DNA of 64,000 nucleotides, taken from contig NZ_JBHSCZ010000001.1 in NCBI RefSeq assembly GCF_042651465.1, forward strand, positions 1,488,001-1,552,000, written 5' to 3'. This document shows positions 1 through 7,388 of this stretch, in pieces; the first letter of the stretch is position 1; the number at the start of each line of letters is the position of its first letter. The notes beneath the pieces were generated by a model that was not told the DNA's origin, made no database searches, and saw only the letters and a program-made list of their open reading frames with translations. The translations under genes and the position numbers were made by a program. This DNA comes from Ferruginibacter yonginensis (GTDB lineage Bacteria; Bacteroidota; Bacteroidia; Chitinophagales; Chitinophagaceae).

Positions 1-1
1 G

Positions 2-664
2 TTTTTAGTGGAAGGTGATTCGGCAGGTGGTACTGCTAAACAAGGCCGTGATAGAAGCTTTCAAGCTATTTTACCATTAAGAGGTAAAATTTTGAATGTT
101 GAAAAAGCCATGGAGCATAAAATTTATGACAACGAAGAAATTAGAAATATGTTTACGGCACTCGGCGTAAAAATTGGTACTGCAGAAGATGCAAAGGCCT
201 TGGATATTTCAAAACTACGTTACCATAAGCTCATTATTATGACCGATGCCGATGTGGATGGAAGCCACATTGCTACATTGATTATGACCTTTATTTTCCG
301 TTATATGAAGGAGTTAGTAGAGCAGGGTTATGTATACATTGCACAACCACCTTTGTATTTAATTAAAAAAGGTAAAGAGCAAGAATATGCTTGGAATGAT
401 GATGAACGTAAAGACTTATCAATAAAAATTGGAGGTGGTAAAGAAGATAGCGTAACTGTACAACGTTACAAAGGTTTGGGTGAAATGAACGCAGAGCAAT
501 TGTGGGAAACCACCATGAACCCTGCAACCAGAACATTAAAACAAGTAACATTAGATAGTATGAGCAGTGCAGATAGTGTTTTTTCAATGCTAATGGGCGA
601 TGAAGTACCACCACGTAGAGAGTTTATTGAAAGCCATGCCAAATACGCAAAAATTGATGTTTAA
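2..664 (+). CDS. gyrB: DNA gyrase subunit B, C-terminal part (partial)
   Basis: This is the 3' end of the ATP-dependent type IIA topoisomerase subunit that, with GyrA, introduces negative supercoils. The reading frame is open from base 2, so the gene starts outside the window. The visible part opens in the TOPRIM domain with EGDSAGG, whose Glu is the catalytic acid, and continues with the metal-binding TDADVDGSH motif and the QRYKGLGEMN block of the C-terminal GyrB domain. About 220 residues of a usual 650 are present. The close match to GyrB favours gyrase over ParE, though ParE cannot be fully excluded from this fragment. A strong bidirectional hairpin follows. Confidence 0.93.
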   Translation, partial: FLVEGDSAGGTAKQGRDRSFQAILPLRGKILNVEKAMEHKIYDNEEIRNMFTALGVKIGTAEDAKALDISKLRYHKLIIMTDADVDGSHIATLIMTFIFRYMKELVEQGYVYIAQPPLYLIKKGKEQEYAWNDDERKDLSIKIGGGKEDSVTVQRYKGLGEMNAEQLWETTMNPATRTLKQVTLDSMSSADSVFSMLMGDEVPPRREFIESHAKYAKIDV

Positions 665-683
665 ACTTAAATACGTTTACAAT

Positions 684-713
684 AAAAAAGCCCGAATAAT
701 TTCGGGCTTTTTT
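684..713. terminator. Bidirectional intrinsic terminator
   Basis: A perfect inverted repeat has arms 684-696 and 701-713 with a 4-base loop. It has a GC-rich core (GCCCGAA) flanked by six A on the left and six T on the right. It therefore reads as a terminator on both strands, as expected between gyrB and the convergent DUF3108 gene. Confidence 0.92.
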
Positions 714-750
714 ATTGTATGATTTTAAATACAGCTGATTAAAATACTAT

Positions 751-1557
751 TTATCTAAAAGAAATCAATGAACTCAATGGATACCTTAACCCACTGTAAC
801 CCATCATATCAACCTTTACACTACCAACAGATATAGGACTTTCAACCCTTAAAATTAAACGGTTAGGATCATCACTCACCCAAGCCGTCATTTTTTCACC
901 ACCTTCAAATATGGTTCCCTTAATTAACAATGGCTTAAATTTAATTGCATTGAACTTTCCGTATTGGGTTTTAATTTTTTCTTTACCCATATAGCGAATA
1001 TAGAGGTGAAAAATTTCATCATCTAAAAACATATCAAAGGGTATTTTATCACCTGGTTTGTATTTGTTCCAATCAATATTACGAGCATAATACATGGCAC
1101 TTACAACATCTTGCATACACTCTGTAATTTTAAAAACACCATTGGTACTTACAGCCGTGTTAGATGCTTGGTTAAAAGTTACATTGTTATAAATTTTATG
1201 GCCACCTTCATCAACATTGCGTAAAAATTTTATGGGCGACATGTTTGCTGTGTCTATATAGCTTTCGTAGCGATCCCTCACTTTAAAAAAATTATCAAAA
1301 AAGGAGTAGGTTTTTCCTTCACCCACACAGTGGTATACTGGCTTGCCATTAAAACGCTCTAATGCAGTGGTAAAGCTAGCTTCGCCTGCGCCAATGTAAG
1401 CACCTAAAGCACTATAATATACTTTCATTATTACCTTTTCGCCAGGTAAAAAAGCTTTGTTTGTATTACCACAAAAACCCGTTTTTTGAGCAGCGGCTGT
1501 GATTGTTGTAATTACCATTAAAAAAATAATGGCGATATGTTTTGTAAAATTTATCAT
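751..1557 (-). CDS. DUF3108 domain protein, secreted
   Basis: A 268-residue protein with an N-terminal signal peptide (hydrophobic residues 7-22, then AAAQ). It then carries the DUF3108 pattern: a PGEKVIMKVYYSALGAYIGAG start and a long beta-rich body. DUF3108 proteins are exported, of unknown biochemical function, and common in Bacteroidota. The start codon overlaps the stop of the upstream flippase-like gene by 4 bases (ATGA), which points to translational coupling and one operon. The domain assignment is by pattern; no function is inferred. Confidence 0.85.
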   Translation of the reverse strand: MINFTKHIAIIFLMVITTITAAAQKTGFCGNTNKAFLPGEKVIMKVYYSALGAYIGAGEASFTTALERFNGKPVYHCVGEGKTYSFFDNFFKVRDRYESYIDTANMSPIKFLRNVDEGGHKIYNNVTFNQASNTAVSTNGVFKITECMQDVVSAMYYARNIDWNKYKPGDKIPFDMFLDDEIFHLYIRYMGKEKIKTQYGKFNAIKFKPLLIKGTIFEGGEKMTAWVSDDPNRLILRVESPISVGSVKVDMMGYSGLRYPLSSLISFR

Positions 1558-2531
1558 TTTTCTTTTAAAATTTTAGTTCCTAAAATAAACAAACTACCAA
1601 TAATTGCCGGTACTACTAAATTGATTATCCAAATACCGAAAGTTGCTGCTTGTATACCTACGATATTACTGCTGTACAACTGTAATACTACCACACTTGC
1701 AGCCACCCTTATAGGAAGCTCTGTTAAACCAATTGTTGGTGCTACGGCCATTAACAAATAAAAAACAGTTAACAACCAAAAGCATATAATGAAGCTTATT
1801 TGTACTTGCATTACTTGCAACAACAAAATAAATTGCAAAACAAATACCGAATATCTTAGAAAAGATAAAAATAAAATTCTTAACAATTGTTTACGTGAAA
1901 ATGACTTTAACAAAACAATGTGTGCAACCAATTTTTTAAATAAACGCACTTCTGTCAACAGCCGCACTAATACACCAATTTCTAAATAAATAAGTATTAA
2001 AACAATAGCCAACAGTATACTTCCCCAAAGTAAAACTGATGAAGTGTAAGTAGGTAAATGTTGAAACAGTAATAAACCATTGCTAAATAACTTAAAATAC
2101 AATAAGCCAATTACACCCATAAAAATGGTTATAAATAATTGCCCCATACTACCTAAAATAGTAAGCGGAATAGCATCAATACGGTGGGGTTCACTTACAA
2201 ATAAAATACGCCCCCCATACTCACCAACCCTATTAGGCGTAAGCATGGTAATACTACAACCAGCTAATACACTTTTAAAAGCTTTAAAAAAAGATATGTT
2301 TTCTAAAGGTGCTAATAATCGCTGCCACTTCAATGCTTCTAACCCCCAATTTACAATTGCCAATGAACATGAAAGCCAAAGTAAAGGCGAATAAAAACTG
2401 TTCTTTATTTGTTGCCAACGGTTATCAACATCAGGCTGATGCATAATTTGCTTATATAAGCTCCATGATAACACTATAAATATTAAAGGACCTAAAAACC
2501 AGTTGAATAATATTTTAATACTTTTGTTCAA
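1554..2531 (-). CDS. Lysylphosphatidylglycerol-synthase TM region / flippase-like membrane protein
   Basis: A polytopic membrane protein of about 325 residues with roughly eight hydrophobic segments. It resembles the UPF0104 family, the transmembrane half of MprF-type proteins, which includes lipid flippases. A conserved-looking TPNRVGEYGGR motif lies about 100 residues in. The start is uncertain because no ATG precedes the first membrane segment. I choose the TTG at 2531 (giving NKSIKILFNWFLGPL). A GTG at 2606 would add 25 residues but runs deep into ruvC on the other strand. It is coupled to the DUF3108 gene. The substrate is unknown. Confidence 0.75.
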   Translation of the reverse strand: MNKSIKILFNWFLGPLIFIVLSWSLYKQIMHQPDVDNRWQQIKNSFYSPLLWLSCSLAIVNWGLEALKWQRLLAPLENISFFKAFKSVLAGCSITMLTPNRVGEYGGRILFVSEPHRIDAIPLTILGSMGQLFITIFMGVIGLLYFKLFSNGLLLFQHLPTYTSSVLLWGSILLAIVLILIYLEIGVLVRLLTEVRLFKKLVAHIVLLKSFSRKQLLRILFLSFLRYSVFVLQFILLLQVMQVQISFIICFWLLTVFYLLMAVAPTIGLTELPIRVAASVVVLQLYSSNIVGIQAATFGIWIINLVVPAIIGSLFILGTKILKEK

Positions 2532-2562
2532 ACAATCAATTTTGGTAAAAATAACGTCCGTA

Positions 2563-3126
2563 TTGCAAAAGTCGTCAAAAATAATTTTAGGAATTGACCC
2601 CGGCACTATCGTTATGGGTTACGGTGTTATATTGGTGAAAGGCAAAAGTATATCATTGATTGAAATGAACGTACTTAAATTGAATAGCAAAAAAGATGCG
2701 TATGAAAGGTTAGAACTCATTCACCATACGGTTGGCCAAATCATAAAAGCGTTTAAACCTACTGATTTTGCTATTGAGGCACCTTTTTTTGGAAAAAACG
2801 TTCAGAGTATGCTGAAGTTGGGTAGAGCCCAGGGCGTAGCAATTGCTGCAGCTATGCAAGCTGGGTTAAGCGTTTGCGAATACTCACCCAAAAAAGTAAA
2901 ACAATCCATTACGGGTAATGGTAATGCTGATAAAGAGCAGGTACTGAAAATGCTACAAACTATTTTACAATTTGAAGGCAAACCGCAAACTTTTGATGCT
3001 TCAGATGCTGTGGCGGTTGCATTATGCCATCACTTTCAAGATAGCAATGTTTTAAGCCTACCTAAAGGCAAAAATGATTGGAAAAGTTTTATTGCCAATA
3101 ACCCTAGCCGAATTTCCAGTAAATAA
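2563..3126 (+). CDS. ruvC: Holliday junction endonuclease RuvC
   Basis: RuvC resolves Holliday junctions together with RuvAB during recombination. The sequence shows IDPGT with the first catalytic Asp, IEAPFF with the catalytic Glu, and the DASDA pair of Asp near the C-terminus, so all four acidic residues are present. From the TTG at 2563 the protein is 187 residues, a little longer than E. coli RuvC (173). No ATG lies between the upstream stop and IDPGT. The in-frame candidates are TTG at 2503, 2542 and 2563, so a TTG start is very likely whichever is used. It is divergent from the flippase-like gene with about 30 bases between them. Confidence 0.88.
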   Translation: MQKSSKIILGIDPGTIVMGYGVILVKGKSISLIEMNVLKLNSKKDAYERLELIHHTVGQIIKAFKPTDFAIEAPFFGKNVQSMLKLGRAQGVAIAAAMQAGLSVCEYSPKKVKQSITGNGNADKEQVLKMLQTILQFEGKPQTFDASDAVAVALCHHFQDSNVLSLPKGKNDWKSFIANNPSRISSK

Positions 3127-3128
3127 CT

Positions 3129-3518
3129 TTATAAATTAGCAACAATCAACTCCTGAATTGCCTTCATACGTTCAGGTGCAACTTGTATTTTTGGTTGGGT
3201 GAAATTTAAATCATTGGCGGTAGTAATGGGCACTAAATGCATGTGAGCATGTGGCACTTCTAACCCGATAACACTAATACCACAACGTTTACAAGGCATT
3301 GTTTTTTCAATCGCAGTTGCAATAGGTTGTGCAAAAACTAATATTTGTTGAAGATAGTAAGTGGGTAAATCAAACATTTTATCTACTTCAATTTTAGGTA
3401 CTACCAACACATGACCCTCCACTAGCGGAAATACATCTAAAAAGGCAATAAAATGCTCATCTTCTTTTATTTTGTAAGATGGTATTTCGCCGTTAATAAT
3501 TTTTGTAAAAATTGACAT
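3129..3518 (-). CDS. HIT family hydrolase
   Basis: A 129-residue histidine-triad protein, of the superfamily that hydrolyses nucleoside phosphoramidates and related nucleotide conjugates. The active-site triad HAHMH is at residues 90-94, after the usual N-terminal IFTKIINGEIPSYKI segment and the GHVLVVPK strand. It has a CKRC pair at 76-79, as in zinc-carrying HIT relatives. It lies downstream of greA on the same strand, with a terminator hairpin between them. Its stop is 2 bases from the end of the convergent ruvC, which leaves no room for a terminator there. Confidence 0.9.
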   Translation of the reverse strand: MSIFTKIINGEIPSYKIKEDEHFIAFLDVFPLVEGHVLVVPKIEVDKMFDLPTYYLQQILVFAQPIATAIEKTMPCKRCGISVIGLEVPHAHMHLVPITTANDLNFTQPKIQVAPERMKAIQELIVANL

Positions 3519-3536
3519 GGTAAGTATTTTAAAGAG

Positions 3537-3563
3537 AAAAGCCGTTCAAAAATAAACGGCTTT
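3537..3563 (-). terminator. Terminator after greA
   Basis: Inverted repeat AAAGCCGTT / AACGGCTTT with an 8-base AT-rich loop, placed just after the greA stop. Read on the minus strand it is followed by a T-rich tract. It separates greA from the HIT gene. Confidence 0.75.
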
Positions 3564-3569
3564 AAAAAA

Positions 3570-4043
3570 TTAAACAGTGATTTCAATAATTTTAAATTTA
3601 AGTAAACCTGCAGGTACACTAACTTCAGCAACTTCATCTTTTTGCTTGCCTAAAATACCTTTACCAATTGGCGAAGTAACTGATATTTTACCCAACTTTA
3701 AATCAGCTTCTTTTTCAGAAACAATTTGGTAGGTAACCGTTTTTTTAGTGTTCATATTGAGCAAGGTTACCTTGGTTAAAATACTTACTCTGCTGGTATC
3801 AATAGTAGTTTCATCAACAATACGTGCAGTAGCTATAACGCCCTCTAGGTACTTAATTTTTGCTTCCAACATACCTTGTGCTTCTTTAGCAGCATCATAT
3901 TCGGCATTTTCTTTTAAATCGCCTTTTTCTCTTGCTTCTGCAATTGCGGCACTTGCGGCTGGTCTTTCAACTGTTTTTAATTGGTGCAACTCTACCAACA
4001 TGTTATCAAAAGTTTGTTGTGTTACGTAATTTGTAGCTGCCAT
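3570..4043 (-). CDS. greA: Transcription elongation factor GreA
   Basis: GreA binds the secondary channel of RNA polymerase and stimulates cleavage of backtracked RNA. The 157-residue length is typical. The N-terminal coiled coil carries the GreA signature around residues 40-65 (AEAREKGDLKENAEY), whose tip acids coordinate the catalytic Mg. The C-terminal half is the FKBP-like domain ending in a TSPIGKGILGK block. A -7-like box and a leader hairpin lie upstream. Confidence 0.95.
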   Translation of the reverse strand: MAATNYVTQQTFDNMLVELHQLKTVERPAASAAIAEAREKGDLKENAEYDAAKEAQGMLEAKIKYLEGVIATARIVDETTIDTSRVSILTKVTLLNMNTKKTVTYQIVSEKEADLKLGKISVTSPIGKGILGKQKDEVAEVSVPAGLLKFKIIEITV

Positions 4044-4074
4044 AAAAAAGTTTAGGTGTTTACTAAAAAAAATA

Positions 4075-4115
4075 CAACGCCCCTATTTTGAAGCGTTGCA
4101 GTAAATACAAATATA
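4075..4115 (-). promoter_or_regulatory. greA leader hairpin and -7 box
   Basis: On the minus strand a TATATTTG box (4108-4115) matches the Bacteroidota -7 consensus. Just downstream an inverted repeat (CAACGC 4075-4080 / GCGTTG 4093-4098) would lie at the 5' end of the greA leader. A -33 TTG is present but only 16 bases from the box, so the promoter call is tentative. Confidence 0.45.
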
Positions 4116-4142
4116 GTACTTTATGTTGGTGCAAATAGCTAA

Positions 4143-5072
4143 TTATACAAATTTTAATGCCGCTAGCTTGCTTAATAAAACGGTGCTCATTCTTAAAAAA
4201 GCTTCATGTGAATAGCCAGCAATATGAGGTGTAATCAATACATTTTGCCTTGCTAATAAGTTTTGTAATTGTGCTTGTTGCAATTCGTTCAATGTTTTTA
4301 ATTTTTCATTTTCAATAACATCTAACGCAACACCACATATTTTTTGATTATCCAATGCCTCAATTAAAGCACCTGCATTTACTACGTTACCTCTTGATGT
4401 GTTAATAATGAAAGGCTTATTTTCAAGCATTTCAAAGAAGGCTTCGTTGGCCATATTGCTTGTTTCGGGGCTCAGTGGCACATGAAAACTAATAACATCA
4501 GCATACTTGGCAATTTGCTCTAACGATGCTTCTCTAATAAATTTACCACCAAAATCGCCTTTATATTTATCGTAAGCCAACATAGTAACATCAAACCCAG
4601 CTAACAATTTTGCAAATGCTTGTCCGGTATTACCATAACCCACTATACCTATAATTTTACCACTAATTTCACTACCTCGGTTTTCATCTCTCACCCATTT
4701 GCCTTGCTTAACTTCATCACTACTTTTTATGAGGTTATTTTTCATGGCCAATAACATACCAAGGGCATGTTCAGCCACCGCATTACGGTTGCCTTCGGGG
4801 CTACTTAAACAAACAATATTTTTTGATTGTGCATAAGCCACATCAATAAGTTCCATACCACTACCAAGCCTACCTATCCACTGTAATTTTGTGGCTTTGT
4901 CAATGAGTGTTTGATCAATTTTTAACCTTGTAGTTACCACTAAGCCGGTTGCTTGTGGTATAATTTTCAGCAAGTCATTGTGGGTAATATCTGGCAAATA
5001 CATTACTTCAAACCCTTTTTGTTGCAGGGTTTCAATGAGGTGCTGGTGTACTAGAGCGGTTATAATGATCAT
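4143..5072 (-). CDS. D-isomer-specific 2-hydroxyacid dehydrogenase
   Basis: A 309-residue NAD-dependent dehydrogenase of the phosphoglycerate / D-lactate dehydrogenase superfamily. It shows the Rossmann motif GYGNTG (145-150), the substrate-binding SRGNVV segment with Arg227, and the catalytic HIAG His283. It lacks the C-terminal ACT domain of long SerA proteins, so a role in serine synthesis is possible but not shown. It starts 1 base after the ridA stop and probably forms an operon with it. RidA removes reactive enamine intermediates, which suits amino-acid metabolism. Confidence 0.85.
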   Translation of the reverse strand: MIIITALVHQHLIETLQQKGFEVMYLPDITHNDLLKIIPQATGLVVTTRLKIDQTLIDKATKLQWIGRLGSGMELIDVAYAQSKNIVCLSSPEGNRNAVAEHALGMLLAMKNNLIKSSDEVKQGKWVRDENRGSEISGKIIGIVGYGNTGQAFAKLLAGFDVTMLAYDKYKGDFGGKFIREASLEQIAKYADVISFHVPLSPETSNMANEAFFEMLENKPFIINTSRGNVVNAGALIEALDNQKICGVALDVIENEKLKTLNELQQAQLQNLLARQNVLITPHIAGYSHEAFLRMSTVLLSKLAALKFV

Positions 5073-5073
5073 A

Positions 5074-5454
5074 TTACAAAAATGCTGTTACGCTTATTTC
5101 AACATTTACATTTTTTGGTAATCCTTTCACTGCAACCGTTTCTCTTGCAGGAAAGTCTGCTGTAAAGTAACTACCGTATGTTTCATTAACCGTTGCAAAC
5201 AAACTCATATCACTCAAAAAAATGGTTGTTTTTACAATATGTTCAAAACCTGCACCAGCAGCAGTTAATATGGCTGCAATATTCTTCATTACTTGGTGGG
5301 TTTCAGCCTCAATACTATCGTTTACCAATGCTCCTGATTGTGCATCTAAAGCAATTTGTCCTGAACAAAATAAAAAATTACCTGCCTTTACAGCTTGGTT
5401 GTAAGGGCCAATAGGTGCTGGAGCATTACTTGTATTAATAACTACTTTACTCAT
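5074..5454 (-). CDS. ridA: RidA family enamine/imine deaminase
   Basis: A 126-residue YjgF/YER057c/UK114 protein. RidA hydrolyses reactive 2-aminoacrylate and related imines released by PLP enzymes. The family pattern is complete: PIGPYNQAV near the N-terminus, FCSGQIALD, Arg104 in the FPARETV motif that binds the substrate carboxylate, and Glu119 near the C-terminus. It is first gene of a pair with the 2-hydroxyacid dehydrogenase. A TATATTTG box on the minus strand at 5477-5484 is a likely -7 element. Confidence 0.92.
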   Translation of the reverse strand: MSKVVINTSNAPAPIGPYNQAVKAGNFLFCSGQIALDAQSGALVNDSIEAETHQVMKNIAAILTAAGAGFEHIVKTTIFLSDMSLFATVNETYGSYFTADFPARETVAVKGLPKNVNVEISVTAFL

Positions 5455-5504
5455 TTGAAATTAAATTTTTGCTTTGCAAATATATCCTCTTTATTGAACG
5501 TATT

Positions 5505-5535
5505 TTTGTAAAAAATACAGCTGTGCTTAATTTTG
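5505..5535 (+). promoter_or_regulatory. Promoter of the 3HCDH-like / tsaB operon
   Basis: TTTG at 5505-5508, a 19-base spacer, and TAATTTTG at 5528-5535 match the Bacteroidota sigma-70 (SigABfr) consensus TTTG-N19-TAnnTTTG. The start codon follows 25 bases after the box. This is the best-spaced promoter seen in the window. Confidence 0.72.
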
Positions 5536-5560
5536 GCACAGTTGCAAAAAAATAATTAAA

Positions 5561-6163
5561 ATGAAATTAGTGGTTTGTGGTACTGATGCCCAATGGAATT
5601 ATTTAACATCATTAAACGAAACGGTTGAGTGGGTTCGTGTTGATGATGCCATTAAATTAAATAATGAAAATGCAGATGCCTATTTTTATTTGCATGATTA
5701 TGAAAAAACTACACCTATTACTATTGAAACACAGCCCGTTTTCATTAATAGTATGCACAATACATTACATTTATTAGCACTGCCTAATAATTTCATTAGA
5801 ATAAACGCATGGCCTACTTTTTTTGAACAACCAATATGGGAAGTTGCTGGCGTAACAGATAGTAATGTTCATACCATTTTAAAAAACATCCACAAAAAAA
5901 TTATCAATGTAAACGATGAACCGGGCTTTATTAGTGCAAGGGTTGTTGCAATGATTATTAACGAAGCTTATTTTGCTAAAGGTGACCATGTTAGTTCAGC
6001 AGAGGACATTGATACTGCTATGAAATTAGGCACCAACTACCCTTACGGTCCATTTGAATGGTGCCAATTAATTGGTGCAAAAAATATTGTTGCGCTATTA
6101 CAAACCTTATCAATACAGGATGTTAAGTATACTCCAGCTCCTGCTTTAATTAATGAAATTTAA
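5561..6163 (+). CDS. 3-hydroxyacyl-CoA dehydrogenase C-terminal-domain protein lacking an NAD site
   Basis: A 200-residue protein. Its second half (about 118-195) matches the 3HCDH C-terminal domain: EPGFISARVVAMIINEAYF, then a SSAEDIDTAMKLGTNYPYGPFEW segment. Full-length enzymes have a preceding Rossmann domain of about 180 residues. Here the first half is short (about 115 residues) and has no GxGxxG motif, so NAD-dependent dehydrogenation is unlikely. It may be a degenerate relative, or a protein that binds a CoA ester. It is 5 bases upstream of tsaB in a likely operon. The function is not known. Confidence 0.8.
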   Translation: MKLVVCGTDAQWNYLTSLNETVEWVRVDDAIKLNNENADAYFYLHDYEKTTPITIETQPVFINSMHNTLHLLALPNNFIRINAWPTFFEQPIWEVAGVTDSNVHTILKNIHKKIINVNDEPGFISARVVAMIINEAYFAKGDHVSSAEDIDTAMKLGTNYPYGPFEWCQLIGAKNIVALLQTLSIQDVKYTPAPALINEI

Positions 6164-6168
6164 TACCA

Positions 6169-6837
6169 ATGGCATTCATTTTAAATATAGATAGTGCTTT
6201 AGAAACTGCATCAGTAAGTATTAGTAAAGATGGTGTTATTCAAAACTTATATAGTAACCATACCCAAAAAGACCATGCCGCTTTTATTCATACCGCCGTT
6301 GAAAAAAGTTTAGAAGCATCACAAATTTCAGCAGCACAATTAAATGCCATCGCATGTACTATAGGCCCAGGTTCATATACAGGGTTACGAGTAGGTTTAG
6401 CAGCTGCAAAAGGTTTGTGTTATGCCCTTAATAAACCACTTATTACTTTGAGCACATTACAAGTAATGGCACAAGCTGCTATTATCAATAACAATCAAAA
6501 CGAAGGTTATTATTACTGCCCAATGATTGATGCTAGGCGAATGGAAGTTTTTACTGCTATGTACAAAGCTGATTTATCAACTGTTACAGAACCCGAAGCA
6601 AAAATTATTGATGCCCATAGTTTTGACTTTGCCCTATCAACCAAACCAACTTATTTTTTTGGCAACGGCATGCAAAAATTTAAAAATATTTGCACTAACA
6701 CCAACGCACACTTTATTGAAATGGGTGAAACCTTTGAGGCCATCAATATTATTTCAACACAACTATATAAAAAACAATCGTTTGCAAACTTAGTAATGGC
6801 GGCACCTTCATATACAAAAGAATTTTACAACCCTTAA
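6169..6837 (+). CDS. tsaB: tRNA threonylcarbamoyladenosine biosynthesis protein TsaB
   Basis: TsaB is the inactive paralogue of TsaD that scaffolds the TsaBDE complex making t6A37 in ANN-decoding tRNAs. The ASKHA-type N-terminus (ILNIDSALETASVSI) and the GPGSYTGLRVGLAAAKGL motif are diagnostic. The 222-residue length is normal. The partner ATPase tsaE lies at 56799-57212. It is the second gene of an operon with the 3HCDH-like gene. An imperfect palindrome followed by a T tract (6842-6860) may terminate the transcript. Confidence 0.93.
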   Translation: MAFILNIDSALETASVSISKDGVIQNLYSNHTQKDHAAFIHTAVEKSLEASQISAAQLNAIACTIGPGSYTGLRVGLAAAKGLCYALNKPLITLSTLQVMAQAAIINNNQNEGYYYCPMIDARRMEVFTAMYKADLSTVTEPEAKIIDAHSFDFALSTKPTYFFGNGMQKFKNICTNTNAHFIEMGETFEAINIISTQLYKKQSFANLVMAAPSYTKEFYNP

Positions 6838-6946
6838 ATTTAATGTTTAAACATTTTTTTCGTATTTAATAAAACCTTAATAAAGTCTGCATCGTATATT
6901 CGAATTATTAATTTGTTCAAGCATTTTAAAAATTCCAAAATAAACC

Positions 6947-7300
6947 ATGAGTGAGCGTCAATCAGTGGTGTTAGAAAAGCCTACATCTGTAGGTAACACA
7001 CCCGAAAATTCATTAAAAGTAAATTACCACAATTTAAAAAAAGCTGCCCTAGTTTTAAGGGCACTCAATCATAAATTGAGGCAACAAATGTTGTTACTTA
7101 TTGAAAATGAAAAGAAAATAACAGTTACTGAAATTTATGTTCGCATGAGGCTTGAGCAGTCAGTAGCATCGCAACACTTAGCTATTTTACGTAAAGCTGG
7201 CATTGTAATAACAGAACGTGAAGGCAAATTTATTTACTACACGGTAAATCATACTAGAATTGACCAAATTTCTGATGTAGTTGAAGATTTGGTACGTTAA
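6947..7300 (+). CDS. ArsR-family winged-helix regulator
   Basis: A 117-residue helix-turn-helix protein. The recognition region EIYVRMRLEQSVASQHLAILRKAGIV is typical of ArsR/SmtB repressors, followed by the wing TEREGKFIYYTVN. There is no cysteine anywhere in the protein, so neither the metal-thiolate site of ArsR nor the thiol switch of BigR/SqrR can operate. It lies 88 bases upstream of a persulfide-dioxygenase-like gene on the same strand, with a terminator between them. Regulation of that neighbour is inferred only from position. Confidence 0.85.
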   Translation: MSERQSVVLEKPTSVGNTPENSLKVNYHNLKKAALVLRALNHKLRQQMLLLIENEKKITVTEIYVRMRLEQSVASQHLAILRKAGIVITEREGKFIYYTVNHTRIDQISDVVEDLVR

Positions 7301-7319
7301 AATATTTCAAATTGAATTT

Positions 7320-7356
7320 AAAAAAGCGGTTGTAAGGTTCAACCGCTTTTTTATTT
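7320..7356 (+). terminator. Terminator after the ArsR gene
   Basis: A perfect 13-base stem (7320-7332 with 7340-7352) has core GCGGTTG, a 7-base loop, six A before it and a T-rich tract after it. It would also work on the minus strand. Confidence 0.88.
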
Positions 7357-7388
7357 TGTAAATTGCAGCCTTAAAACATTAGAAAACC

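Noticed and set aside
2503..2606. Truly overlapping divergent coding by ruvC and the flippase-like gene
   Set aside because: The overlap comes only from taking the longest frames. Later starts (2563 for ruvC, 2531 for the other gene) fit the families and remove the overlap.
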